64,000 nt of DNA, from positions 62,001 to 126,000 of the forward strand of contig NZ_CANMVK010000003.1 in the NCBI RefSeq assembly GCF_947501405.1, in the 5' to 3' direction. The translations under genes and the position numbers were made by a program. This stretch comes from an uncultured Hoeflea sp. (lineage in GTDB: Bacteria > Pseudomonadota > Alphaproteobacteria > Rhizobiales > Rhizobiaceae). Shown here piece by piece: positions 9,454 to 18,849 of this stretch (positions are counted from its first letter, which is position 1; the number at the start of each line of letters is the position of its first letter). Below the pieces are notes generated by a model, which did not search any database, had not been told where the DNA came from, and saw nothing but the letters and a program-made list of their open reading frames with translations.

Positions 9454-9638
9454 AATTGCGGGCGGACCTTCATTGCCGCTTCAATGATCACCTCAACAGG
9501 CCTGATGCTCTCAACCGGCCGCAGCCTAACCTCGAGATCGCGCCAAAGCCCACCCCGGCGACAGATCTCGCGGGTTAGCCCGAGCTTGCAGTCGGCATCA
9601 AACCTGATCGTTGCCGCCGGATACTCGCCCAGCCCCAT
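9450..9638 (-). CDS. 62-aa hypothetical protein coupled to the MFS gene
   Basis: A short ORF (MGLGEYPAATIRFDADCKLG...) whose TGA overlaps the GTG start of the MFS transporter. GGCGGA lies about 6 bp before the ATG. The product is soluble, basic in the middle and unlike anything I recognise. Existence is supported by the ribosome-binding site and the 4-bp overlap only. Confidence 0.45.
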   Translation of the reverse strand: MGLGEYPAATIRFDADCKLGLTREICRRGGLWRDLEVRLRPVESIRPVEVIIEAAMKVRPQL

Positions 9639-9734
9639 ATGATATCCGCCCGTTTCAAATCAGCGGCAGACTAGAGCCGCGCCAAGACCACGGCAATCGA
9701 AAACACCCCAAAACACAGGGCTATGGCCGGAACG

Positions 9735-10718
9735 TCAGGCGTTGCCGATCAACAGGCCCGCGGCAAACACCAGGGCGCCGCCAAGCACCACCTGGAATAT
9801 TGCCCTGCTCCAGGGCGTATCCATCCAGTGGTTCTGAATCCAGGCGATGGCCCAGAGTTCGACGAACACGATGGCGATCGCCACGGTGGTGGCGATGGTG
9901 AAATCGGGGATCAGATAGGGCAGCGCGTGGCCGAGGCCGCCGATAGTGGTCATGATGCCTGAGGCTAATCCCCGTTTGAGCGGCGAGCCGCGCCCGGAGA
10001 TGACGCCGTCATCATGCGCTGCCTCGGTGAAGCCCATGGAGATGCCTGCGCCGACGGAGGCCGACAGACCCACCAGAAATGTGGTCCAGGTGTCACCGGT
10101 GGCAAAAGCGGTGGCGAAGATCGGCGCCAGTGTCGACACCGATCCATCCATGAGACCGGCGAGACCGGGCTGGACATAGGTGAGGATGAACTTGCGGCGG
10201 GCGGTCTGGTCTTCCTCGGACTTGACCTCCTCGGGCGTGTGCTCGATCCCCAGCCTGCGGGCCAGCGACTCATGGCCTTTTTCGGCCAGCGCCAGATCAC
10301 CCAGCAAGCGCCGCGTGTCGGCGTCGGTGGTCCGTTGCGCGGCGGCCATATAGAAATTGTGCGCCTGGGCCTCCATGTCCTCGGCCATCTGGCGGATTTT
10401 TTCGACCGGCTGGTTCTTGACCAGCCAGTCGGGCTTGCGCTCGTAGTAGCCGCGCACATGCTCGCGGCGGATAAGCGGAATGCGCTCGCCGAACCGCGCC
10501 TTGTGCTGGGCGATCAGGCGTGCACGGTGATCGCCCTCCTCCGCAGCCATTTCCTCGAACACCTTGGCCGATTGCGGATAGTCGTCGCGCAGATGATCGG
10601 CATAGGCGAGATAGATGCGGGCATCATCCTCTTCCGAGGAGATCGCCAGCGCCAGAATTTCCTGCTCGCTCAAAGAACTGAAAGGCCGGCGGTTGAAGCC
10701 GATAATGCGGGTCAACAT
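9735..10718 (-). CDS. mbfA: Membrane-bound ferritin-like iron exporter (erythrin-VIT fusion)
   Basis: 327 aa. The N-terminal half (about residues 15-160) is a rubrerythrin/ferritin-like four-helix domain with several Glu/His candidates (EEDDARIYLAYADHLRDD, AAEEGDHRARL, AEKGHESLARR). The C-terminal half (about 175-327) is a VIT1/CCC1-like membrane domain (GLMDGSVSTLAPIFATAFAT) with about five membrane segments. In Agrobacterium and Bradyrhizobium MbfA exports iron and protects against iron and peroxide stress, and is controlled by Irr. The palindrome just upstream fits that regulation. This is one of the clearest matches in the window. Confidence 0.93.
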   Translation of the reverse strand: MLTRIIGFNRRPFSSLSEQEILALAISSEEDDARIYLAYADHLRDDYPQSAKVFEEMAAEEGDHRARLIAQHKARFGERIPLIRREHVRGYYERKPDWLVKNQPVEKIRQMAEDMEAQAHNFYMAAAQRTTDADTRRLLGDLALAEKGHESLARRLGIEHTPEEVKSEEDQTARRKFILTYVQPGLAGLMDGSVSTLAPIFATAFATGDTWTTFLVGLSASVGAGISMGFTEAAHDDGVISGRGSPLKRGLASGIMTTIGGLGHALPYLIPDFTIATTVAIAIVFVELWAIAWIQNHWMDTPWSRAIFQVVLGGALVFAAGLLIGNA

Positions 10719-10732
10719 TGGAAATGTTCCTA

Positions 10733-10749
10733 TTTAGAATGATTCTAAA
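10733..10749 (-). promoter_or_regulatory. Iron control element (Irr box) upstream of mbfA
   Basis: TTTAGAA-TGA-TTCTAAA is a perfect inverted repeat with 7-bp arms whose near edge is 14 bp before the mbfA ATG. It matches the ICE motif bound by the rhizobial iron regulator Irr. The position, overlapping the likely promoter or transcript start, fits repression in low iron and release when haem and iron are plentiful. Confidence 0.82.
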
Positions 10750-10842
10750 CTATCTCTGTGACAATGCGTTTTCAAGCCGCGAAAACGGAAATTTGAAGCG
10801 CGCCGGGTTGATCGCGGCACCCGGCCGGGCCAAGTGTTGGCC

Positions 10843-11679
10843 ATGACCGAAGCACGGGACATGACCGACACACTGATGGACCGGCTGGGCCGGTTTCTGG
10901 CTCGCCGTCTGCAATCGGCCAACCCGGGCTATGAGCCCTACACGCCATCGGACCCGCAAACGCTGCTGCGCACACTGCAGCCCGGCGACATCCTGCTGGT
11001 GGAGGGCAATCAGAAAATTTCTGCGGCGATCAAGTATCTCACGCAATCAACCTGGTCACACGCGGCGCTTTACGTGGGCGAAGCCCTGAAGCCTGCGGAC
11101 GGCGAGGACACGGATTTCCCGCGACTGGTCGAGGTCAATCTTGGCGAAGGCTGCGTGGCGGTGCCGCTGTCGAAATACACCCGTTTCAACACCCGGATCT
11201 GCCGCCCGGTGGGACTAACGCCGGAAGACCGCAAGACCGTGGTGAGCTATATGGTCGAGCGGCTCGGCGTGCGTTACGACATGAAGAATATTCTCGACAT
11301 GCTGCGCTATTTCTTCCCCACGCCGCCGGTGCCGGTGCGCTGGCGGCGGCGGATGATCGCTTTCGGATCGGGTGATCCGACACGGGCGATCTGTTCATCG
11401 ATGATCGCCCAGGCGTTTCAGTCGGTGAAATATCCGATCCTGCCGGAAATCACCCGCGCCCCGGGCCGGCAGCGCGCGGATTCGGACTATTCCCGTCGCG
11501 AGATTCTGCATATCCGGCATCATTCTCTGTTCGCCCCGCGCGACTTCGACCTGTCGCCCTATTTCCGGGTGGTCAAGCCGACGCTCGAATACGGTTTCGA
11601 CTACAAGCGGCTTGAATGGAGCCAAAAAGCCGGCGAGGAACCGGCCCAATCCGGCGACCTGCCACCTTCCGCCAATTGA
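10843..11679 (+). CDS. YiiX/YebB-like NlpC/P60-fold cysteine hydrolase
   Basis: About 278 aa. A permuted papain-fold hydrolase of the YiiX/YebB-like group: PGDILLVEG, the His-containing STWSHAALYVG, then LVEVNLGEG, and later the Cys-containing AICSSMIAQAF. These give the His and Cys catalytic candidates in the permuted order. Family members act on amide or thioester bonds in lipids or peptidoglycan, but the substrate is unproven. No signal peptide is visible. Several starts are possible (GTG 10834, ATG 10843, ATG 10861) and none has a strong ribosome-binding site. It diverges from mbfA. Confidence 0.75.
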   Translation: MTEARDMTDTLMDRLGRFLARRLQSANPGYEPYTPSDPQTLLRTLQPGDILLVEGNQKISAAIKYLTQSTWSHAALYVGEALKPADGEDTDFPRLVEVNLGEGCVAVPLSKYTRFNTRICRPVGLTPEDRKTVVSYMVERLGVRYDMKNILDMLRYFFPTPPVPVRWRRRMIAFGSGDPTRAICSSMIAQAFQSVKYPILPEITRAPGRQRADSDYSRREILHIRHHSLFAPRDFDLSPYFRVVKPTLEYGFDYKRLEWSQKAGEEPAQSGDLPPSAN

Positions 11680-11727
11680 CAGGCTCGCCCCGCGCAAAGG
11701 AATGTGCCGCGGGGGGCAACGGCGACC

Positions 11728-13044
11728 ATGGATGACAAGGCAGGGGCAGACACCGGCAACGCTCAACCCGACCGGCGGTTTCAGCCAAAGATACTGACCA
11801 CATTGCGCGGCTATGAGCTTTCGACGCTTGTGTCGGATCTGGGGGCCGGGCTGACGGTCGCCATGGTGGCGCTGCCGCTGGCCATGGCGATTGCCATTGC
11901 GTCCGGCGCCAATCCCGGCGCGGGCCTGGTCACCGCCATTGTCGCAGGGTTCCTGATTTCCGCACTGGGCGGCAGCCGGGTGCAGATCGGCGGACCCACC
12001 GGCGCTTTTATCGTGGTGGTCTATGCGGTGATCGCCGATCATGGCTATGACGGGCTGGTGCTGGCGACGTTCATGGCCGGCATTATCCTGATGGTTGCCG
12101 GGCTGTTGCGGGCCGGCCGGCTGATCCGGCACGTGCCGGAGCCGGTGATCAACGGGTTCACCATCGGCATTGCAGTGATCATCGCCGCCAGCCAGATCGG
12201 TGATTTCTTGGGCCTCGATGCCGGGGCCAAGCTGCCGGCTGATTTTCTGGCCAAGCTTTCTGCCTTGTGGCAAATCCGCGACACGGTCTCGCTTCCCAGC
12301 CTGATGATCGCCGCGGTGACCATGATTCTGATTGTGGTATTTCGCCGTGCAGCGCCCCGATGGCCCGGCCTGGTGGTCGCGGTGGCGCTGACCTCAGGCG
12401 CGGTAGCGCTGCTGGGGCTCGATGTCGACACCATCGCCAGCCGCTTTGGCGCCATTCCTTCGCATCTGCCCGCGCCGGGACTGCCCCCCGTCAGTCTCGA
12501 CCGGTTGATCGATCTGTTGCCCTCGGCGCTGATCATCGCGTTTCTGGCAGGCGTGGAATCGCTGTTGTCGGCGCTGGTTGCGGACCGGATGGCGGGCACC
12601 GCGCATCGCTCCAACACCGAGATCGTCGCGCAAGGTGCTGCCAATTGCGCCTCGGCGCTGTTTGCCGGACTGCCGGCCACCGGCGCGATCGCCCGCACCG
12701 CCACCAACATTCGGGCCGGCGCCAAGACCCCGGTAGCGGGCCTGGCGCATGCGGCCTTTCTGCTCGCCTTCATGATGCTGGCCGCGCCGCTGGCGGGACT
12801 GCTGGCCCTGCCGGCGCTGGCGGCGGTGCTGGTTCTGACCGCCTGGAACATGGCGGAGCCACAACATCTGGGCGAACGCCTGCGAGCCCGGCGATCCGAC
12901 CAGCTGCTGCTGCTGATGACGCTGGCGCTGACGGTGCTGGCGGATCTGACGATTGCCATCGGCGCGGGCGTCGCTGTCGGGCTGATGCTGCGGCTTAGGC
13001 GCCGCGGCACACCGGAACCGGACTGGCACACGCCCGACCGCTGA
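11728..13044 (+). CDS. SulP-family anion transporter lacking a STAS domain
   Basis: 438 aa of almost wholly membrane-embedded SulP/SLC26 core: the N-terminal GLTVAMVALPLAMAIAIASG, the substrate-site region GGPTGAFIVVVYAV, and FLAGVESLLSALVADRMAGT. SulP proteins move sulfate, bicarbonate or dicarboxylates across the inner membrane. Most bacterial members are about 550 aa with a C-terminal STAS domain; here the protein stops about 20 residues after the last helix (LRRRGTPEPDW), so STAS is absent and no separate STAS ORF follows. Start ATG 11728 is preferred; GTG 11704 is an alternative. Confidence 0.85.
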   Translation: MDDKAGADTGNAQPDRRFQPKILTTLRGYELSTLVSDLGAGLTVAMVALPLAMAIAIASGANPGAGLVTAIVAGFLISALGGSRVQIGGPTGAFIVVVYAVIADHGYDGLVLATFMAGIILMVAGLLRAGRLIRHVPEPVINGFTIGIAVIIAASQIGDFLGLDAGAKLPADFLAKLSALWQIRDTVSLPSLMIAAVTMILIVVFRRAAPRWPGLVVAVALTSGAVALLGLDVDTIASRFGAIPSHLPAPGLPPVSLDRLIDLLPSALIIAFLAGVESLLSALVADRMAGTAHRSNTEIVAQGAANCASALFAGLPATGAIARTATNIRAGAKTPVAGLAHAAFLLAFMMLAAPLAGLLALPALAAVLVLTAWNMAEPQHLGERLRARRSDQLLLLMTLALTVLADLTIAIGAGVAVGLMLRLRRRGTPEPDWHTPDR

Positions 13045-13098
13045 GCCTCACGCGGTGATTCGGATTGCCTTTTTCCGCGGTCCTGCTACATCGCGGCT

Positions 13099-14907
13099 AT
13101 GACCAACACGCCGCTATCCCATATTCGCAATTTTTCCATCGTCGCCCATATCGACCATGGCAAGTCCACGCTGGCCGACCGGCTGATCCAGACCTGTGGC
13201 GGTCTGGCCGACCGGGAGATGAGCCAGCAGGTGCTCGATTCGATGGATATCGAAAAAGAGCGTGGCATCACCATCAAGGCGCAGACGGTACGATTGACCT
13301 ACAAGGCCAATGATGGCGAGACCTATGTGCTCAATCTGATCGATACGCCCGGACATGTGGATTTCGCCTATGAGGTGTCGCGCTCGCTTTCGGCCTGTGA
13401 GGGGTCATTGCTGGTGGTCGACGCCAGCCAGGGCGTGGAGGCGCAGACGCTCGCCAATGTCTACACCGCGCTCGACGCCGATCATGAGATCGTGCCGGTG
13501 CTCAACAAGATCGACCTGCCGGCAGCCGAGCCGGACCGGATCCGGGAGCAGATCGAGGAAGTCATCGGCCTTGACGCCTCGGATGCGGTGATGATTTCGG
13601 CCAAGACCGGGATTGGCATTCCCGATGTGCTCGAAGCAATCGTGACGCGTCTGCCCGCACCCAAGGGCGGCACGCTCAAGGACCCGCTCAAGGCGATGCT
13701 GGTCGACAGCTGGTATGACACCTATCTCGGCGTGATCGTGCTGGTGCGGGTCATCAATGGCGAGATGAAGAAGGGCCAGCAGATCCGGCTGATGGGAACC
13801 GGCGCGCGTTACACGGTGGAGCGCATCGGGGTGATTACGCCCAAGCTGGTTACAGTGGATGCGCTCGGCCCGGGCGAAATCGGCTTCATCACCGCCTCGA
13901 TCAAGGAAGTGGCTGACACCCGGGTCGGCGACACCATCACCGAGGACAAGCGGCCCACCGCCGAAGCCCTGCCCGGCTTCAAACCGGCGCAGCCGGTGGT
14001 GTTTTGCGGATTGTTTCCAGTCGATGCCGCGGATTTCGAGGATCTGCGCGCGGCGATGGGCAAGCTGAGGCTCAACGACGCCTCGTTCTCGTTCGAAATG
14101 GAAACCTCGGCCGCGCTCGGTTTCGGCTTTCGCTGCGGCTTTCTGGGGCTTTTGCATCTGGAGATCATCCAGGAGCGGCTCGAGCGGGAATTCAATCTCG
14201 ACCTGATCGCCACCGCGCCGTCGGTGGTCTACCGGCTCAACATGACCAATGGCGACGCGATCGAGCTGCACAATCCCGCCGACATGCCCGATGTGGTCAA
14301 GATCGCCAGCATCGAGGAGCCGTGGATCAAGGCGACGATCATGACGCCGGACGAGTATCTCGGCGCGATCCTCAAACTGTGCCAGGACCGCCGCGGCATT
14401 CAGACCGACCTGTCTTATGTCGGCAAGCGGGCGATGGTGACCTATCAGCTGCCGCTCAACGAGGTGGTGTTCGATTTCTATGACCGGCTGAAGTCGATCT
14501 CCAAGGGCTATGCCAGCTTCGATTACCAAATCACCGGTTACGAGACCGGCGACCTGGTGCGGATGTCGATCCTGGTCAATGAAGAACCGGTGGACGCGCT
14601 GTCGATGCTGGTGCACCGGTCGGCGGCGGAAAAACGCGGCCGGGCGATGTGCGAAAAACTCAAGGACCTGATCCCGCGGCACATGTTCAAGATCCCGATC
14701 CAGGCGGCGATCGGCGGCAAGGTGGTGGCCCGCGAGACGATCTCGGCGATGCGAAAGGACGTGACCGCCAAGTGCTATGGCGGCGACGCCAGCCGCAAGC
14801 GCAAGCTGCTGGACAAACAAAAAGCCGGCAAGAAGCGCATGCGGCAGTTCGGCAAGGTCGACATTCCGCAGGAAGCCTTCATCGAGGCGCTGAAGATCGG
14901 CGATTGA
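13099..14907 (+). CDS. lepA: Elongation factor 4 (back-translocating GTPase LepA)
   Basis: 602 aa, full length. G motifs are intact: AHIDHGKST (G1, residues 15-23), DTPGH (G3) and NKID (G4). The EF-G-like domains follow, and the LepA-specific C-terminal domain contains [22 protein letters not shown]4 binds ribosomes and affects stalled or mistranslocated complexes. It is conserved and present as a monocistronic gene 54 bp after the SulP stop. Confidence 0.98.
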   Translation: MTNTPLSHIRNFSIVAHIDHGKSTLADRLIQTCGGLADREMSQQVLDSMDIEKERGITIKAQTVRLTYKANDGETYVLNLIDTPGHVDFAYEVSRSLSACEGSLLVVDASQGVEAQTLANVYTALDADHEIVPVLNKIDLPAAEPDRIREQIEEVIGLDASDAVMISAKTGIGIPDVLEAIVTRLPAPKGGTLKDPLKAMLVDSWYDTYLGVIVLVRVINGEMKKGQQIRLMGTGARYTVERIGVITPKLVTVDALGPGEIGFITASIKEVADTRVGDTITEDKRPTAEALPGFKPAQPVVFCGLFPVDAADFEDLRAAMGKLRLNDASFSFEMETSAALGFGFRCGFLGLLHLEIIQERLEREFNLDLIATAPSVVYRLNMTNGDAIELHNPADMPDVVKIASIEEPWIKATIMTPDEYLGAILKLCQDRRGIQTDLSYVGKRAMVTYQLPLNEVVFDFYDRLKSISKGYASFDYQITGYETGDLVRMSILVNEEPVDALSMLVHRSAAEKRGRAMCEKLKDLIPRHMFKIPIQAAIGGKVVARETISAMRKDVTAKCYGGDASRKRKLLDKQKAGKKRMRQFGKVDIPQEAFIEALKIGD

Positions 14908-15299
14908 CCATACCACCCGCGCCGCGTTGAAGAACCGCTGACCCAATTGCCAGGGAACCCAATGGCAAGTTGACTCAGTGATTATGTGACCGGCGCAGAC
15001 TTCCGAAAGCCCGGAGCTTTTTCGTCTCCACGGCCGCACTGCGTCGCCGGGACGTCCCGCTGTTGAACGCGCCCAAGCCCGGAAGCCATCGGAACAGAGG
15101 GACGTCTCGCGAACGGATCGACGCCGCTCGCGGGATGTCCGGCCGCGTCCGTCGCGAAGGTCCAACGAGTGTTGCCGCGGCGCCGAGGGCGGCGCCGAAA
15201 GGTCCCGGTGCGGCCAACCGCAGGAACAGCGCAAATAATTCGGCCAGATGACATTCAGTCGTTGACAGCGCCGCGCGCAACCCCTAAATCCGCGCCAAT
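14908..15299. other. Non-coding stretch between lepA and tRNA-Leu
   Basis: About 390 bp of G+C-rich sequence. Short ORFs cross it on both strands, but none has a ribosome-binding site or protein-like composition. A small inverted repeat TTGCCA...TGGCAA (about 14947-14968) is the only structure seen near lepA. The promoter for the tRNA must lie in the last part. Confidence 0.5.
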
Positions 15300-15386
15300 G
15301 CCCAGATGGCGGAATTGGTAGACGCGCCAGCTTCAGGTGCTGGTACTGGCAACGGTGTGGAGGTTCGAGTCCTCTTCTGGGCACCA
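15300..15386 (+). tRNA. tRNA-Leu (anticodon CAG)
   Basis: 87 nt including an encoded CCA. The acceptor stem GCCCAGA pairs with TCTGGGC, the D-arm contains GGAATTGGTAGACGC, the anticodon stem CCAGC/GCTGG encloses loop TTCAGGT (anticodon CAG), a long class II variable arm follows, and the T-arm contains GTTCGAGTC. It reads CUG codons. Confidence 0.95.
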
Positions 15387-15665
15387 TTTGTTTCTTGGCT
15401 CGTAAAGCGATGGCTGAGTATAGAGCTCAGCGTTGAATTCCCTATACATTTTTTGGAACTTGCCGGTTGTTTTAGACTGAATAGTCGCGGGTTTTGAACG
15501 CCTTCGGGTTTCATTTCGTGCTGACGTCGACACCTTTGCAATCACAATCACAGCCTAACCGTGTCGTCGTTTTGCGTGCGGGGATCAGGGCCGCGGATGC
15601 GGAAACACCAAGCGCGCAGGGTGTTGTCGCCATTTTTCGTTTGTTTCCCAGTGCTCTCCCGGCAC

Positions 15666-16772
15666 CTATCGGGTCGCTTGTCCGGCCGCTTGCCGGGTGC
15701 TGCGGGTCGGCAGTTGCACCGCCACCTGCAATTCGGCCGCTTGTTTGATTGCCGCAAGCAGGCGCAGCGCCTCGAGCCCGTCATGGCCGCTGACTTGCGG
15801 TGTTCGACTCTCGCCACGCACCAGGCTGGCGAAGTGTTGAAGCTGCGCGCGCAGCGGATCGACCGGTTGAGTGGGGATGCGCGCCGTTTCCAGCGGTCTG
15901 GACCAGTCGCCATCGCCGGGTTTTCCGGGTCGCCAGATGTTGAGCGAGGGAAAATCGAAGGCGCCCTGGGTGCATCCCACCCGCCAGGAGGCCGCGCCGG
16001 TCGGCGCGATGTTCGGGTTCTCGCCACTGGCGCCCTCGAAGCTCCAGGGCGTGAGCGCCGCATCGCTGAGCATCACGGTGGCCAGCATTGCGTTTTCAAA
16101 GCGGAATGCGATGGCCGCTGAATCCTCGACCGCGCCGCCGCGCCGGGCATTGGAGGCGATCGCCTGCACCTCACGCACCGGCCCGAAAATGCTCAGCATC
16201 AGGTCCAGCTCATGGATCAAATTGATCAGCAACGGGCCGCCATCGGCACCGAGCCGCCAGGCGCCCTGCCGGAAATAGGCATCGGGCTTGCGCACCGCCC
16301 AGATGATCGAGGCCATTACCGGATCGCCCAGTTCCCGGCTCTGAATGATCCCCCGCGCCCGATCCACAAAGGGGTGATAGCGGCGATGATGCCCGATCAA
16401 CAGCGCAATCCCCTGCCGGTCGAAAGCCCGCACCAGCCGCTCGCCATTATCGATGGTATCAGCAACCGGCTTTTCAATCAGGCAGGGCCATTTGCGCGCA
16501 AGACAGGCGAGGCCGGAGGCCAAATGATCGCTATTGGGCGTGGCGATGATCGCGGCATCACAGGCCTGATCGGGGATCTGGTCAATTGACCCGGCCAACT
16601 CACAGCCGAGCTGATCGGCAAGGTCCTGGCGGCCCGGATCCGGATCGACAATTGCCATCAGATCGACATCCGGATGCCCGGCGGCCAGTTCGGCGTGGCG
16701 CTGGCCGACCAGTCCGGCGCCGATGACGGCGAGACGCACAGGTCGAATAGGCGGTGATGCAGTCACGTTCAA
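15666..16772 (-). CDS. Gfo/Idh/MocA-family oxidoreductase
   Basis: 368 aa. An N-terminal Rossmann fold (AVIGAGLVGQRHAE, about residues 14-27) is followed by the family motif CLIEKPVAD (about 96-104) and the C-terminal alpha/beta dimerisation domain with NLIHELDLML, where the His is a typical catalytic residue. Members oxidise or reduce sugars, inositols or sugar acids with NAD(P). It shares strand and neighbourhood with the HpcH/HpaI aldolase and the TRAP transporter, so a sugar or sugar-acid substrate is likely but not defined. The C-terminal tail (about 15 residues, RSTRQAAGQATR) looks like a weakly constrained extension. Confidence 0.88.
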   Translation of the reverse strand: MNVTASPPIRPVRLAVIGAGLVGQRHAELAAGHPDVDLMAIVDPDPGRQDLADQLGCELAGSIDQIPDQACDAAIIATPNSDHLASGLACLARKWPCLIEKPVADTIDNGERLVRAFDRQGIALLIGHHRRYHPFVDRARGIIQSRELGDPVMASIIWAVRKPDAYFRQGAWRLGADGGPLLINLIHELDLMLSIFGPVREVQAIASNARRGGAVEDSAAIAFRFENAMLATVMLSDAALTPWSFEGASGENPNIAPTGAASWRVGCTQGAFDFPSLNIWRPGKPGDGDWSRPLETARIPTQPVDPLRAQLQHFASLVRGESRTPQVSGHDGLEALRLLAAIKQAAELQVAVQLPTRSTRQAAGQATR

Positions 16773-17008
16773 GCTCCGCGAAAGAGTATGTCAAAGGCTC
16801 TATCAGATGCCCAAGCGATGGCACGGATATCGGGCGAACCGGTGCACTACGAAAGCCGTTGTCATTCGCCAATTTCGGCTGGGGGCACTCCGGCAAAGCT
16901 CGCGGGATCTGCCCGGATAGCTCAGCTTGTCATGCCTGTCTGGTTCCAAACTCTTCCTTGCCATTACCCGGTAGAGAGATGGGCCATCATCCATCACCGA
17001 TGGGAGGC

Positions 17009-17785
17009 CTAATGCGAACCCGCCGGCTTGTACTTTGCTGCGATCGCCCTTGCGCCTTGAAGCAGGATATTGGCGTCAACATCGACGGCGGTGATGACGG
17101 TGCCCAGTTCGATGCAGCGATCAACGAATTCGGGATCGAGCGAGAGAATGCCGGCCGGCTTTCCGGTTTTCCGGATGCGCAGGATCGCATCTTCCATAGC
17201 CGCAACAACCTCGGGGTGGCCCGGATTTCCAGGATGCCCCATTGAGGCTGCGAGATCGGCCGGGCCAATGAAGATGCCGTCGACGCCGTCAATTGCAGCA
17301 ATCGCCTCGATCTCACCCAGCGCCGCATCCGTCTCCACCTGCACCAGCAGGCACAGTTCCTGCTCGGCCCGGGTGGCATAGTCTTCGACTTGTCCATAGC
17401 GGGTGGCGCGCGTGAGACCGGCAAAACCGCGAATGCCGCGGGGGCCGTAGCGCATGGCGTCCACGGCGGCGCGCGCCTCGCCGGCATTTTGAACATAGGG
17501 GATGAGCAGGCTCTGGGCGCCGGCATCAAGCAGGCGCTTGATCAACACCGGATCATTGTCGGCGGGGCGGACCACGGCGCTGACCGGATAGGGCGCCACC
17601 GCCTGCAGTTGCTCAAACACCGTGACCGGATCCCCGACCGCGTGTTCGGTGTCGAACAATAGCCAGTCATAGCCACAAGTTGCCAGCGCCTCGGCGGCGA
17701 AGCCGGAAGGCAGATTGACGAACAGCCCGATTTGCTGCTCGCCCCGGGCAATGGCGTGCTTGAAGGAATTTTCGGGAAGCTTCAT
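17009..17785 (-). CDS. HpcH/HpaI aldolase family protein
   Basis: 258 aa of the metal-dependent class II aldolase family that includes HpaI, GarL and 2-keto-3-deoxy-rhamnonate aldolase. Visible features: FDTEHAVGD near the N-terminus (substrate/base region), the metal-binding Glu in LVQVETDAAL and Asp in GIFIGPADLAASMG. Such enzymes split 2-keto-3-deoxy acids into pyruvate and an aldehyde. It is divergent from a GntR regulator and near a TRAP transporter, consistent with a sugar-acid pathway. The exact substrate is inference. Confidence 0.88.
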   Translation of the reverse strand: MKLPENSFKHAIARGEQQIGLFVNLPSGFAAEALATCGYDWLLFDTEHAVGDPVTVFEQLQAVAPYPVSAVVRPADNDPVLIKRLLDAGAQSLLIPYVQNAGEARAAVDAMRYGPRGIRGFAGLTRATRYGQVEDYATRAEQELCLLVQVETDAALGEIEAIAAIDGVDGIFIGPADLAASMGHPGNPGHPEVVAAMEDAILRIRKTGKPAGILSLDPEFVDRCIELGTVITAVDVDANILLQGARAIAAKYKPAGSH

Positions 17786-17972
17786 CTATGTCCTGTCTTT
17801 CGGGCCGCCGCTCACCATGATGGTGCGGGGCTGCAGTGTCTTCTCATCCGCGCCCCGCAAAGATCGGCCCGGCAGCTAAGCGGGCATCAGGCGGACCCGG
17901 TTCCAGTGGCACATCGGACCTGTGAATTCGGTCAGATGACGGGAATAGCGGGTTTCCCTCCATCTCAAAATT

Positions 17973-17991
17973 TCCTATATTTGAATTTATG
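17973..17991. promoter_or_regulatory. Candidate GntR operator, copy 1
   Basis: TCCTATATTTGAATTTATG in the aldolase/gntR divergent promoter region. A close relative, TCCTATGATTTTGATTTTATA, occurs at 18743-18763 ahead of dctP. Two A+T-rich look-alike sites around one regulator gene suggest shared control; there is no experimental basis. Confidence 0.35.
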
Positions 17992-18038
17992 TCCTACATT
18001 TTATCGCACAGTCAAGAACACAACCCGGAGGCCAGACG

Positions 18039-18707
18039 GTGATTGACGCGACCGAGCACGACACGATCGGCGCCAGTGCCTACCGGACCATCCGCGACGA
18101 CATCATTTTCGGACTACTGAAACCCAACGAGAAACTGCGGCTGGAGCCGCTGCGCAAGCGCTACAATGTCAGCGTGACGACGCTTCGCGAGATCCTCAAC
18201 CGGTTGACGTCGGATGGTCTTGTGGTGGCGGAGGGGCAGAAGGGGTTCGAGGTTGCCAGCGTATCCGACGCCAATCTCTGGGAAATCGCCGAGGCACGGC
18301 TACTGGTCGAGGGCCATGCCGTGGCGCAGGCCTTCGAGAAGGGCGACCTTGACTGGGAATCGCAGGTGGTGGCCGCTCATCACAAGCTAAGCCGGCTTGA
18401 ATCTGAAATGATCGCAGGCAACACGGATGTGCGTGAAGCCTGGAAACGGGCCGACTGGGGCTTTCACAGGGCGCTGATTGTCGGGTGCGGGTCAGCCACG
18501 CTGCTGGAACTGCACAGCCAGATCTTCGACAAATATCTGCGCTACCAGATGCTGACGCTGGCCTTTCGCGGCGACAAGGCAGCGCGGGATCATGCCCAAC
18601 TGCTCGAAGCCGCGCTGTCTCGCGATGTCGAGGCCGCCAAGCAGGTGTTGAAAATCCATCTGCTCGGCGGCGTTGAATACATCATCAACTCTCGCAAAAA
18701 CCCCTGA
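18039..18707 (+). CDS. GntR-family transcriptional regulator (FadR/FCD subfamily)
   Basis: 222 aa. The N-terminal winged helix (about residues 12-75, YRTIRDDIIFGLLKPNEKLR...RKRYNVSVTTLREILNRL) is followed by an all-helical FCD effector domain (about 85-215). FCD regulators sense small carboxylates or sugar acids and usually repress neighbouring transport and catabolic genes. It starts at GTG 18039 with GGAGG upstream. It lies between the aldolase (divergent) and the TRAP genes (downstream), so it is the probable regulator of both. Confidence 0.9.
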   Translation: MIDATEHDTIGASAYRTIRDDIIFGLLKPNEKLRLEPLRKRYNVSVTTLREILNRLTSDGLVVAEGQKGFEVASVSDANLWEIAEARLLVEGHAVAQAFEKGDLDWESQVVAAHHKLSRLESEMIAGNTDVREAWKRADWGFHRALIVGCGSATLLELHSQIFDKYLRYQMLTLAFRGDKAARDHAQLLEAALSRDVEAAKQVLKIHLLGGVEYIINSRKNP

Positions 18708-18742
18708 GGCGGGAGAAATCGCACCATGCATGCGCCGGAACA

Positions 18743-18763
18743 TCCTATGATTTTGATTTTATA
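18743..18763. promoter_or_regulatory. Candidate GntR operator, copy 2
   Basis: TCCTATGATTTTGATTTTATA, about 90 bp before the dctP start, similar to the site at 17973-17991. It could couple expression of the TRAP transporter to the same regulator. Confidence 0.35.
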
Positions 18764-18849
18764 CGTTGAAAGCAATGGGTCTTTGTGAGAGGTTTTCGCA
18801 ATTCAGCGGGAGCCCCAAGAGGCTTCAAGGATAAACGGGAGGAAACATC

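Noticed and set aside
15300-15386. tRNA-Leu as an integration site for a genomic island
   Set aside because: No integrase and no repeat of the tRNA 3' end was seen downstream; neighbouring genes look chromosomal.
13405-15387. 660-codon minus-strand ORF opposite lepA and across the tRNA-Leu
   Set aside because: Long only because of G+C-rich codon structure of lepA; it crosses a tRNA gene and has His/Arg/Leu-rich shadow composition.
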